A stretch of 12,718 nt of DNA from an uncultured Ruminococcus sp. GTDB taxonomy: Bacteria; Bacillota; Clostridia; Oscillospirales; Acutalibacteraceae. Under the pieces are notes generated by a model. That model worked only from the letters and a program-made list of their open reading frames with translations, was not told the origin of the DNA and did not search any database. Made by a program: the position numbers and the translations under genes. Numbering within the stretch: position 1 is the first letter of the stretch; the number at the start of each line of letters is the position of its first letter. The DNA is taken from assembly GCA_902783065.1 (NCBI GenBank), contig CACZPV010000200.1, positions 1-12,718 on the forward strand, given 5' to 3'. Shown here one piece after another: positions 1 through 5,613 of this stretch.

Positions 1-182
1 AATGCCCGAATGGTATGAAATCATGGGATTTCTTCGATCTGCTGCTTAAGGAAGCTCATGTTGTCGGTACACCGGGTGCCGGGTTTGGTAAAAACGGTGA
101 AGGATTCTTCCGGCTTACTTCATTCGGTGACAGAGAGAAAACAATCGAAGCAGTAAACAGAATAAAAGCATTATTGGGATAA
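1..182 (+). CDS. dapL: LL-diaminopimelate aminotransferase, C-terminal fragment
   Basis: This is the last 59 codons of a gene that begins before the window; the reading frame starts at base 3 and ends with TAA at 180-182. The fragment contains CPNGMKSWDFFDLLLKEAH followed by VVGTPGAGFGKNGEGFFRLT, which I recognise as the C-terminal small domain of LL-diaminopimelate aminotransferase. The Arg in FFRLT is the family's usual carboxylate-binding arginine. The enzyme is a PLP-dependent fold-type I transaminase that makes LL-diaminopimelate directly from tetrahydrodipicolinate for lysine and peptidoglycan synthesis, bypassing the succinyl or acetyl routes, and it is common in Clostridia. The PLP lysine lies outside the window. 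No terminator is visible in the 187 bp before the next gene. A related class I aminotransferase is the main alternative. Confidence 0.88.
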   Translation, partial: CPNGMKSWDFFDLLLKEAHVVGTPGAGFGKNGEGFFRLTSFGDREKTIEAVNRIKALLG

Positions 183-333
183 TACAGTCAGTTTCATCAT
201 TCCCAAAAACACTCTTTTCTTTTTCTGCAACAATTTGTTACACAATTATATACTCCCTTATGGCATGTATCCTACAATTTGATGAAAATGGTATTATCTT
301 CTTTTATAGAAATAAACGTGTCGTAACTTGTTG

Positions 334-339
334 TATAAT
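334..339 (+). promoter_or_regulatory. Sigma-A-like -10 box for the deacetylase gene
   Basis: A perfect TATAAT lies 30 bp upstream of the ATG at 370, which would give a leader of roughly 24 nt containing the GGAG at 359-362. No good -35 is visible at 17 bp. The box lies downstream of the in-frame TTG at 328, which argues against that TTG as the start codon. Confidence 0.45.
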
Positions 340-369
340 GATGGAAAACCATACATATGGAGCACAGAA

Positions 370-1779
370 ATGAAAAGGCAAAGAAGTAAAGGTAAACATG
401 TCAGAAAAAAAATTAAAAAATTAAGAAAAGGAAGTCTTTTTGGTACGCTTGTCTTTGTTGCCGCAGCAGCAGCGGTATGTACGACTGCTGTTGCTATGTC
501 ACAGTTCGCACGATACGACATAATGACCATCGCAGATACAAGTTTATCGGAATTGAATTGTAATTTTATTCGTTCGGATAGTCTTCCGGAAGTCACCAAT
601 ACAAAAGTAACTGAAACCACAAGCAAAAGCGTTTCGGTTAAGTGGGACAGTATCCCGGATGCTGAGGGGTATAATATTTATTTTAAAGCGTCCGGTGACG
701 AAATATTTACGAAAAAGAAAAGTGTAAAAAACGGTAACAGTGTAAGCTGTAAGGTAGACGGACTGCAGCAGGCTGAAGATTATAGCCTGTATGTAACCGC
801 ATATAACGGCAACAGTGAAAGCAGAAAATATACTACCATCTATAATGTCTGCACTAAACCGGAAAAAGCCGAAATCACTTCCATACGTTCCGAACAAGAC
901 GGCTGTATCAGACTAAAATGGAAAACCAACAGCCGGGCCAGCGGATATCAGATCCAATATAAATATACAGACAGCGACGATTATTCCGAAAACGATTCTA
1001 TCAGTATATTCGGCAGTGATAAAGGAGAGACGGAAGTCTATAACCTCACACCGGCACGTGAATATGATGTGAGAATAAAAACGCTGACCGATAAAAACGG
1101 TGAATCAATTGGTTCTGAAAAGTCTGTAGAGATTCTGAAGGATATGCCCGGGTTAAACTACGGCATTGATGTAGATAAACCAATGGTTGCTCTCACCTTT
1201 GATGACGGTCCTGGCGGTGAACCAAGTGACAGGATTCTTGATGTTCTGGAAAAGTATAATGCCAAAGCAACTTTTTTTATGGTAGGATATAATGCCACCT
1301 GCTATCCCGACAATGTCAAAAGGAAGGTAGATCTTGGCATGGAACTGGGTAACCACACTTGGGATCATACTCATTACGGAGAAGATGTAACTATAAACGA
1401 TATAAAGAAGTCTTCCCATAAAATAATGGAAGTGTCCGGTCAGAAAGTCGGTGCATTTCGTTCTCCGGGTGGAATGACTACAGATACGATTCTGAAAGAG
1501 TGTGAATACGAGCATATGTCATCCTACCTCTGGACGATTGATACGGAAGACTGGAAAATCAGAGATAAAAAACATATTTATGATTCTGTTATGAAAAATG
1601 TCAAAGACGGCGATATCATACTGATGCATGAAATTTACGGTACAACCGCTGATGCGGTAGAAAAAATTGTTCCGGCATTGCAAAAGAAGGGATTTCAGCT
1701 TGTCACCTGCCGTGATCTGGTTATTGCAAAAACAGGAAAACCACCTGAGGAAGGTGTCGAATACCGAAATGTAGGTTAA
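370..1779 (+). CDS. Membrane-anchored polysaccharide deacetylase with two FN3-like domains
   Basis: A 469-residue protein. I chose the ATG at 370 because GGAG at 359-362 sits 7 nt upstream and a TATAAT lies between it and the more upstream in-frame TTG at 328. A strongly basic N-terminus (about residues 1-20) precedes one hydrophobic segment (about 22-43), typical of a signal anchor. Two fibronectin III-like domains follow (about 73-160 and 164-258), then a NodB/CE4 deacetylase domain (about 270-450). All CE4 motifs are present: TFDDGP with D278 and D279, HTWDH with metal ligands H329 and H333, RSPGG with R364, W395 in DTEDW, and H420 in LMH. The expected reaction is metal-dependent N-deacetylation of cell-surface glycan, probably peptidoglycan, outside the membrane. 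A PdaA-like role in spore cortex is possible given the neighbours, but the promoter looks vegetative. The FN3 domains may bind wall polymer; the substrate is unproven. Confidence 0.88.
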   Translation: MKRQRSKGKHVRKKIKKLRKGSLFGTLVFVAAAAAVCTTAVAMSQFARYDIMTIADTSLSELNCNFIRSDSLPEVTNTKVTETTSKSVSVKWDSIPDAEGYNIYFKASGDEIFTKKKSVKNGNSVSCKVDGLQQAEDYSLYVTAYNGNSESRKYTTIYNVCTKPEKAEITSIRSEQDGCIRLKWKTNSRASGYQIQYKYTDSDDYSENDSISIFGSDKGETEVYNLTPAREYDVRIKTLTDKNGESIGSEKSVEILKDMPGLNYGIDVDKPMVALTFDDGPGGEPSDRILDVLEKYNAKATFFMVGYNATCYPDNVKRKVDLGMELGNHTWDHTHYGEDVTINDIKKSSHKIMEVSGQKVGAFRSPGGMTTDTILKECEYEHMSSYLWTIDTEDWKIRDKKHIYDSVMKNVKDGDIILMHEIYGTTADAVEKIVPALQKKGFQLVTCRDLVIAKTGKPPEEGVEYRNVG

Positions 1780-1830
1780 ACATCCCGTATAGTTTTTAAA
1801 CTGTAACACTTTTCGTTAAACCGTAATACT
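1776..1830 (+). repeat. TTAAAC elements at exact 20-bp spacing upstream of the small-gene operon
   Basis: TTAAAC occurs at 1776-1781, 1796-1801 and 1816-1821, exactly 20 bp apart. The last two extend to a 15-nt repeat (1796-1810 and 1816-1830) with 13 of 15 bases identical. The first copy overlaps the stop codon of the deacetylase gene. The spacing is close to two helical turns, as expected of a protein-binding array, but no known regulator is recognised. Confidence 0.4.
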
Positions 1831-1832
1831 AT
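1804..1832 (+). promoter_or_regulatory. Candidate mother-cell (sigma-E/K-type) promoter of the small-gene/spoVM operon
   Basis: AATACTAT at 1825-1832 matches the sigma-E -10 consensus CATACANT at all but two defined positions. TAACACT at 1804-1810 is a partial match to the sigma-E -35 element at the expected 14-bp spacer; its AC is also reminiscent of sigma-K. The -10 is the left part of a perfect inverted repeat, AATAC-TATG-GTATT (1825-1838). B. subtilis spoVM is transcribed by sigma-E, which makes this reading reasonable, but it rests only on consensus matching. Confidence 0.3.
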
Positions 1833-1874
1833 GGTATTGTAAGGGCAAGCAAACAGCGGACGGAGGCTTGAACA

Positions 1875-2027
1875 ATGAGAAAATGTGTTATCAGCGGAAA
1901 AGCTTTTTCATTCGGACTGGGACTGCTTGCGGGTGTGATTCTGCCGAAGTGCTGGGCAGCAATAGTAGCGGCGGTTCTTTTGGTAATTGTAGCTTTTATC
2001 GCTTCCCACTGTGGCAGACAATGCTGA
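1875..2027 (+). CDS. Small Cys-containing membrane protein upstream of spoVM
   Basis: A 50-residue ORF starting at ATG 1875, with GGAGG at 1862-1866 placed 8 nt upstream. Residues about 10-24 and 27-44 are strongly hydrophobic, separated by a Pro-Lys-Cys turn, so it is either one long or two short membrane segments. Cysteines are at positions 4, 26, 46 and 50, the last being the final residue. It ends 13 nt before spoVM, and the two ribosome sites share the identical string CGGAGGCTT, so the pair very probably forms one operon ending at the tandem terminators. I do not recognise the family. Position suggests a mother-cell sporulation role, for example at the forespore membrane, but nothing in the sequence proves it. 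The strong ribosome site, intact frame and operon position argue that it is a real gene. Confidence 0.7.
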   Translation: MRKCVISGKAFSFGLGLLAGVILPKCWAAIVAAVLLVIVAFIASHCGRQC

Positions 2028-2040
2028 ACGGAGGCTTCTT

Positions 2041-2133
2041 ATGAAATTTGTAGTAGTAGATAATCCTAAATTCTGGAGTTTCTTTCTCAGAAAAATGTTC
2101 GGAATAAAAAAACTCCCGCAGCAAAATAATTGA
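2041..2133 (+). CDS. spoVM: Stage V sporulation protein M, coat-basement anchoring peptide
   Basis: A 30-residue ORF with GGAGG at 2030-2034, 6 nt before the ATG. It starts MKFVVVDNPKFW and continues to an FGIKK segment. It aligns without gaps to B. subtilis SpoVM as I remember it (26 residues, MKFYTIKLPKF...), sharing M1, K2, F3, P9, K10, F11, R17, M19 and G21. SpoVM is an amphipathic helix that inserts into the convex outer forespore membrane and anchors SpoIVA, the base of the spore coat. Pro9, known to be important for recognising membrane curvature, is conserved here. The peptide is slightly longer at its C-terminus (LPQQNN). It follows the 50-residue membrane-protein gene by 13 nt and precedes two terminators. 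Its small size makes it easy for gene finders to miss. Confidence 0.85.
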   Translation: MKFVVVDNPKFWSFFLRKMFGIKKLPQQNN

Positions 2134-2142
2134 TAGCCCCAT

Positions 2143-2176
2143 AGGCACCGGCAAACATCCGGTGCCTGTTTTTTTT
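2143..2176 (+). terminator. Intrinsic terminator after spoVM (first of two)
   Basis: A perfect 9-bp stem AGGCACCGG (2143-2151) pairs with CCGGTGCCT (2159-2167) around a 7-nt loop, followed by G and then eight T (2169-2176). It begins 10 nt after the spoVM stop codon. Confidence 0.93.
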
Positions 2177-2185
2177 ACTTTTTCC

Positions 2186-2213
2186 ATCTGCCTGTTTTCG
2201 GCAGATTTTTTTT
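2186..2213 (+). terminator. Second intrinsic terminator in tandem
   Basis: A perfect 7-bp stem ATCTGCC (2186-2192) pairs with GGCAGAT (2200-2206) around a 7-nt loop and runs into a T-tract to 2213. It lies 10 bp after the first terminator, isolating the spoIIA operon from upstream transcription. Confidence 0.85.
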
Positions 2214-2389
2214 ATTTTTGGGAGTATGATTAAACCAACAGGGAAACAATAAGCTATACAATTATTAATCAGCGGACAAACATGCCATGGTCAGGACAGC
2301 AGTACCGGAAGGATTTGAAGCGGCACCCTCAATATTATCCATGCTGAAAATGATAATGCAATATTTGAAAAAAGGAGGCACCCGACATT

Positions 2390-2719
2390 ATGAAAACAAC
2401 AATGAATGGAAACGAACTGACATTGTATCTTACGGGTGAAATTGATCATCATAGTGCCCGCAGGATTCGTGAAACAGCAGACGGACTGGTTCAGCAGAAA
2501 CATCCGACATTATTGAAATTGAATTTTGCAGGGGTTGATTTTATGGACAGTTCCGGTATCGGACTTATTATGGGACGTTACCGCACTATGCTTCTGTACG
2601 GCGGAACTTTACAGGTCACAGAAGTTCCGCGGGAACTAAGAAAGATGATGGAACTGTCAGGACTGAATAGTCTTGGTGTATTGGAAAGGAGAAGTGAATC
2701 CTGTGAATATACTGAATGA
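2390..2719 (+). CDS. spoIIAA: Anti-sigma F factor antagonist SpoIIAA
   Basis: A 109-residue single STAS-domain protein; B. subtilis SpoIIAA is of similar length. The ATG at 2390 follows GGAGG at 2374-2378 by 11 nt. The motif FMDSSGIGLIMGR carries the phosphorylatable serine, S55 here (S58 in B. subtilis), followed by the conserved glycines. Unphosphorylated SpoIIAA binds SpoIIAB and frees sigma F in the forespore; SpoIIAB phosphorylates it and the SpoIIE phosphatase, not in this window, reactivates it. It is the first gene of spoIIAA-spoIIAB-sigF and its 3' end overlaps spoIIAB by 17 bp. The 256-bp gap upstream holds the two terminators, but I see no promoter good enough to call. In B. subtilis the operon is read by sigma H with Spo0A. 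Confidence 0.95.
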   Translation: MKTTMNGNELTLYLTGEIDHHSARRIRETADGLVQQKHPTLLKLNFAGVDFMDSSGIGLIMGRYRTMLLYGGTLQVTEVPRELRKMMELSGLNSLGVLERRSESCEYTE

Positions 2720-3146
2720 AACTACAATTACTTTTGAAAGCCGTTCTTCAAATGAATCTTTTGCCCGTTCGGCAGTGGCTGCCTTTGTTTCTCAGCTTGA
2801 TCCGACTGTCAGTGAAGTCAGCGATATTAAAACCGCTGTTTCTGAGGCAGTAACAAACTGCGTTGTCCATGCCTATCAGAACACATACGGAAAAATTAAA
2901 ATACATGTACGGATTCTGCCTGAAAATACGGTTTCTATCAAAATTTCCGACAAAGGATGCGGCATAGAAGATATACATAAGGCAATGGAACCTCTTTATA
3001 CTACCTCCCCACAGGAAGAACGAGCAGGTCTGGGTTTTGCCGTGATGCAAAGTTTTTGTGATGCTGTCAGCGTTCGTTCCAAAGTCGGCAAAGGAACAAC
3101 AGTAACATTGTGCAAAAAACTCAGTCCGAGGTACCGAAATGATTGA
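2703..3146 (+). CDS. spoIIAB: Anti-sigma F factor and serine kinase SpoIIAB
   Basis: A 147-residue GHKL-fold kinase. I chose the GTG at 2703 because AAAGGAG (2685-2691) lies 11 nt upstream and the resulting N-terminus matches the length of B. subtilis SpoIIAB; the longer TTG start at 2673 would add residues not seen in the family. Landmarks are NESFAR (R22, the SpoIIAA/sigma contact arginine), the N-box E48-A-V-T-N52 with catalytic Glu and Mg-binding Asn, the G1 box DKGCGIED starting at D83, the G2 box GLGF, and GKGTT near the end. It binds sigma F with ATP and holds it inactive, or phosphorylates SpoIIAA and stays on ADP. It overlaps spoIIAA by 17 bp and sigF by 8 bp, indicating translational coupling and matched stoichiometry. 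Confidence 0.96.
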   Translation: MNILNETTITFESRSSNESFARSAVAAFVSQLDPTVSEVSDIKTAVSEAVTNCVVHAYQNTYGKIKIHVRILPENTVSIKISDKGCGIEDIHKAMEPLYTTSPQEERAGLGFAVMQSFCDAVSVRSKVGKGTTVTLCKKLSPRYRND

Positions 3147-3792
3147 GAGAGAAAGGGCAGTCAATGAAAATTTAGGCCTTGTTCATGCCTGTGCCGTTCG
3201 TTTCAGAGGCAAAGGTATCGAATATGATGATCTTTATCAGGCAGGCTGCGAGGGATTGATTAAAGCTGCCGACAGATTTGATCCTGACCTCGGATTTCGT
3301 TTTTCTACCTATGCCGTCCCCGTCATTATCGGTGAAATCAAGCGAATGTTTCGTGACGGCGGCAGCGTAAAAGTATCAAGAAGCATAAAAGAGCTTGCTT
3401 TAAAAATCAATAAAGCAGGTGACAGTTATGTTAAAAAATATGGCAGAGAACCAACTGTATGTGAACTTGCAGAATTACTCGATACCTCTGCAGAATCAGT
3501 GACAGAAGCAATTTCTGCCTCATCCCCACCTGTTTCTCTTACTTTAACAAACGATGAAGGAGAAATTCAAACCGATATTCCTGTTCCCTCCCATGACAGT
3601 AAGATCATTGAGATAATGTCCCTGAGAAGCGAGCTCGACAAACTGTCAGACCCGGACAGACAGCTCATCGAACTGCGTTTTTTTAAACACCTGACACAAA
3701 CTGCTGCTGCAAAACAACTTGGGATGACACAGGTGCAAGTTTCAAGAAAAGAAAAGAAAATACTGTCATATCTGAGAGAAAAATTAGTATAA
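3139..3792 (+). CDS. sigF: RNA polymerase sigma factor sigma F, short N-terminus
   Basis: A 217-residue sigma-70 family protein of the SigF/SigG/SigB group. Region 2 is clear (YDDLYQAGCEGLIKAADRFD, then RFSTYAVPVIIGEIKRMFRD at about 55-73, covering -10 recognition and core binding). VKVSRSIKEL begins region 3, and region 4.2 contains a helix-turn-helix at about 187-207 ending MTQVQVSRKEKKIL. As the forespore-specific sigma it is held by SpoIIAB until septation. B. subtilis SigF is about 255 residues; this one begins near the conserved N-x-x-LV segment and lacks roughly 35 N-terminal residues (region 1.2). The frame is closed by TAA at 3103-3105 with no other start codon between, so the shortening is real in this sequence. 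The ATG at 3139 sits inside the end of spoIIAB, implying coupled translation. VSRKEKK has Lys where Leu or Ile is usual. Confidence 0.93.
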   Translation: MIERERAVNENLGLVHACAVRFRGKGIEYDDLYQAGCEGLIKAADRFDPDLGFRFSTYAVPVIIGEIKRMFRDGGSVKVSRSIKELALKINKAGDSYVKKYGREPTVCELAELLDTSAESVTEAISASSPPVSLTLTNDEGEIQTDIPVPSHDSKIIEIMSLRSELDKLSDPDRQLIELRFFKHLTQTAAAKQLGMTQVQVSRKEKKILSYLREKLV

Positions 3793-3794
3793 GC

Positions 3795-3823
3795 TGAGAA
3801 AAAATGACGCCCCCTGCATCATA
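3795..3823 (+). promoter_or_regulatory. Candidate forespore (sigma-G-type) promoter upstream of spoIVB
   Basis: CATCATA at 3817-3823 fits the sigma-G -10 consensus CATnMTA fully. TGAGAA at 3795-3800 is a partial match to TGAATA, with a 16-bp spacer that is slightly short. It would give a leader of about 180 nt before spoIVB. Forespore expression is expected because spoIVB is read by sigma F and sigma G in B. subtilis. The -35 is weak, so read-through from sigF remains possible; no terminator separates the two genes. Confidence 0.25.
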
Positions 3824-4008
3824 GGCAAACAAATTACTAAACTTATACAAATTTGTACGGAAGGGACCAACGAAAATCCTATCACAATTTCCTTATGATA
3901 ATTCAACAAATAATCAAAAAATTACATCAGATGAAAAACTTACACCTCGATGGAATTAAAAAAACATCTTCATCCGGGCAAAATAATTATGGAGGTGATT
4001 TTGATTTC

Positions 4009-5217
4009 ATGAAAAAATTGATTAAAATGATCAGTGGAATACTTGCTGCTGTAAGTATGCTTACTTTAAGTGTATGCGCAGCAGCAGCACAAAATACACC
4101 GGATCAAATAACAATCAGTTCCAAAAACGGTGACAGCAGCTTTTCATCTTATGCAATCACATACAGTGATACGCCCGTTTCAGAAGATTCTGAAGGAACT
4201 CTGAGTACAACCGGAGAATTGAAGCTGTTTGGTGCCCTGCCTATCAAAGAAGTTGATATCAGGTTTACCGACAGGCAAATAGTTACACTTGGCGGTCAGC
4301 CATTTGGAATCCGGTTGTATACTGATGGTCTTGTCGTTTCTAAAATTGCAGATGTGCCTACCTCAAAAGGAATCAGAAGTCCTGCAAAAGATGCGGGGAT
4401 TCAATGCGGTGACATTATTCTGCAAGCCGGAAATGAAAAATTACGAACTAATGAACAGCTAATGAAAATTTGTGAAAGCAGTAACGGTGAACCTATCCTG
4501 TTAAAGTGCAGACATGACGGAGATGATTATACCACATCCATTGTCCCTGCACCTGACAGTGAACTAAAACTATACAGAATGGGACTTTGGGTTCGTGACA
4601 GCTGTGCCGGAATTGGTACAATTACCTTTACCGACGAGAAAACCAAAACCTTTGCCGGACTTGGTCACGGTATTTATGATAACGAAAGCGGAAGTCTTAT
4701 GCCATTGTCTGACGGTGATATCGTTCCGGCAGATATCTTATCGGCTGACAAAGGAACCGGTGGTAATCCAGGCAGCTTGTGCGGAGTTTTCAGCGCAGGT
4801 GAACCTATCGGACTTCTTAAAGCCAACAGTGAATGTGGTCTTTACGGAACGTATACTGATTTTTCCGGAGGCACAAAAGCAGAAGTTGCCTTTCGTCAGG
4901 AAGTGACAAAAGGCAAGGCGCAAATTATTTCCACCGTAGACGGCAGCAAACCAATATATTATGATATTGAAATTGAAGATATCAGTTATGATAACAGCGA
5001 ACCATCTAAAAATATGATCATAAAGGTGACGGACAGCCGTCTGATTGAAAAAACAGGAGGTATTGTCCGTGGTATGAGCGGAAGTCCTATTATTCAGAAT
5101 GGCAGACTGGCAGGTGCGGTCACACATGTATTCATTAATGATCCGTCACACGGTTATGCCGTTTTTGCAGAAAACATGGCTGATTATCACAACAATATGA
5201 TACAAAAACAACAATAA
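4009..5217 (+). CDS. spoIVB: SpoIVB serine peptidase, forespore-to-mother-cell signalling protease
   Basis: A 402-residue S55-family protease; B. subtilis SpoIVB has 426 residues. I chose the ATG at 4009 because GGAGGTGAT (3991-3999) lies upstream and a basic, hydrophobic export segment follows at once (about residues 1-27); the open frame upstream back to 3853 has no family character. A PDZ domain spans about 94-182 (LGGQPFGI to the AGIQCGDII loop). The protease part carries H220 in LGHGI, D342 in VTDSRL and S357 in GMSGSP, the complete triad expected from B. subtilis (H236, D363, S378), and ends with GAVTHVFINDP. The enzyme is exported from the forespore into the intermembrane space, where it cleaves SpoIVFA to trigger pro-sigma-K processing, and SpoIIQ. 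It sits between sigF and spo0A; spoIVB-spo0A adjacency is conserved in spore formers. Confidence 0.95.
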   Translation: MKKLIKMISGILAAVSMLTLSVCAAAAQNTPDQITISSKNGDSSFSSYAITYSDTPVSEDSEGTLSTTGELKLFGALPIKEVDIRFTDRQIVTLGGQPFGIRLYTDGLVVSKIADVPTSKGIRSPAKDAGIQCGDIILQAGNEKLRTNEQLMKICESSNGEPILLKCRHDGDDYTTSIVPAPDSELKLYRMGLWVRDSCAGIGTITFTDEKTKTFAGLGHGIYDNESGSLMPLSDGDIVPADILSADKGTGGNPGSLCGVFSAGEPIGLLKANSECGLYGTYTDFSGGTKAEVAFRQEVTKGKAQIISTVDGSKPIYYDIEIEDISYDNSEPSKNMIIKVTDSRLIEKTGGIVRGMSGSPIIQNGRLAGAVTHVFINDPSHGYAVFAENMADYHNNMIQKQQ

Positions 5218-5301
5218 CAGACCTATCGTTTTTTAAAACCTGAACACGTGAAATCGACTCAATGGATTATAAAAAAGAATTTCCGTGTTTTATCTTATTC
5301 T

Positions 5302-5332
5302 GGCTGTGTGCGTGCTGCGCACTTCCGCAGCC
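5302..5332 (+). other. Two-tier GC-rich hairpin after spoIVB
   Basis: Outer arms GGCTG (5302-5306) and CAGCC (5328-5332) enclose inner arms GTGCG (5308-5312) and CGCAC (5318-5322) around a 5-nt loop TGCTG. The bases following are not T-rich, so it does not look like a standard terminator. It could be a 3'-end or mRNA-stability structure, or the remains of a gene. Confidence 0.4.
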
Positions 5333-5471
5333 ATCCCTGTCAGGTGATTTTAAAAATGTCAATACTGCATAAAACATCGCATTATAATTACACTTTTATT
5401 GATCAACGGTACCGATCTTCACCGATTCAGGTAAAAAAACCGAAATTTCAAAAAAAAATATATAATAAGTA

Positions 5472-5500
5472 TTGCCAATTATGGTAAAATATGGTAATAT
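5472..5500 (+). promoter_or_regulatory. Sigma-A-like promoter for spo0A with a 10-bp direct repeat in the spacer
   Basis: TTGCCA at 5472-5477 (5 of 6 matches to TTGACA) is followed after exactly 17 bp by TAATAT at 5495-5500 (4 of 6). TATGGTAA occurs at 5480-5487 and again at 5490-5497, one helical turn apart, covering the spacer and the start of the -10. Transcription would start near 5507, giving a leader of about 105 nt. Confidence 0.45.
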
Positions 5501-5516
5501 ATTATTATCAAAGAAC

Positions 5517-5574
5517 AAGCGGAATTATTGTTAACTGTTTTTTGCCCGTTCGCACCGGGTAAAAAACACCGCTT
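5517..5574 (+). other. Structured leader hairpin upstream of spo0A
   Basis: GTTTTTTGCCCG (5537-5548) pairs with CGGGTAAAAAAC (5556-5567) over 12 bp, including one G-U pair, with a 7-nt loop. An outer stem AAGCGG (5517-5522) and CCGCTT (5569-5574) closes it, with a 14-nt internal loop on the 5' side. The T-run precedes the GC core rather than following it, so it is not a terminator on the + strand. It lies in the predicted spo0A 5' leader, about 28 nt before the ribosome site. Confidence 0.55.
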
Positions 5575-5613
5575 ATACTTATCTGCTATTATAATTTTTA
5601 TGGGGGAATAATC

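Larger units (their letters stand above)
5218..5613. other. Intergenic region spoIVB-spo0A (396 bp)
   Basis: No convincing gene lies here: the longest open frame (5248-5487) starts at GTG without a ribosome site and has no recognisable family. The region holds a GC-rich hairpin at 5302-5332, a sigma-A-like promoter near 5472-5500 and a long leader hairpin at 5517-5574. I see no intrinsic terminator with a T-tract after spoIVB, so read-through into spo0A cannot be excluded. No good Spo0A box (TGNCGAA) was found. Confidence 0.7.

Noticed and set aside
328..369. Upstream TTG start for the deacetylase (14 extra residues)
   Set aside because: No ribosome site precedes it and a perfect TATAAT lies downstream of it; the ATG at 370 has GGAG at 7 nt and begins a typical basic-plus-hydrophobic anchor.
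1804..1840. MerR-type promoter (inverted repeat within a long spacer)
   Set aside because: The inverted repeat exists, but no -35/-10 pair at 19-20 bp surrounds it.
2197..2203. Reverse-strand Spo0A box (TGCCGAA) upstream of spoIIA
   Set aside because: It lies in the loop and stem of the second terminator, and a single 7-mer of this degeneracy is expected by chance fairly often.
2238..2262. Sigma-H-like promoter before spoIIAA (ACAGGGAAA and ATACAAT)
   Set aside because: Each box matches well, but the spacer is only about 9 bp instead of 11-12, so I did not call it.
2282..2347. 21-codon ORF upstream of spoIIAA
   Set aside because: No ribosome site and no resemblance to a known peptide.
2673..2702. 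TTG start extending SpoIIAB by 10 residues
   Set aside because: The GTG at 2703 has the correctly placed AAAGGAG and gives the family's usual N-terminus.
3976..3985. Perfect sigma-F-type -10 (GGnnAnAMTR) just before spoIVB
   Set aside because: Transcription from it would start about at the GGAGG at 3991 and remove the ribosome site; no -35 at the right distance.
3853..4008. N-terminal extension of SpoIVB by 52 residues
   Set aside because: The extension has no family character and starts at TTG; a strong GGAGGTGAT and an export signal mark the ATG at 4009.
3989..4012. Seven-codon leader ORF overlapping the spoIVB start
   Set aside because: It consists of the ribosome site itself and has none of its own; most likely incidental.
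5248..5487. 79-residue ORF between spoIVB and spo0A
   Set aside because: GTG start without ribosome site, no family resemblance, runs through the hairpin and into A-rich promoter DNA.
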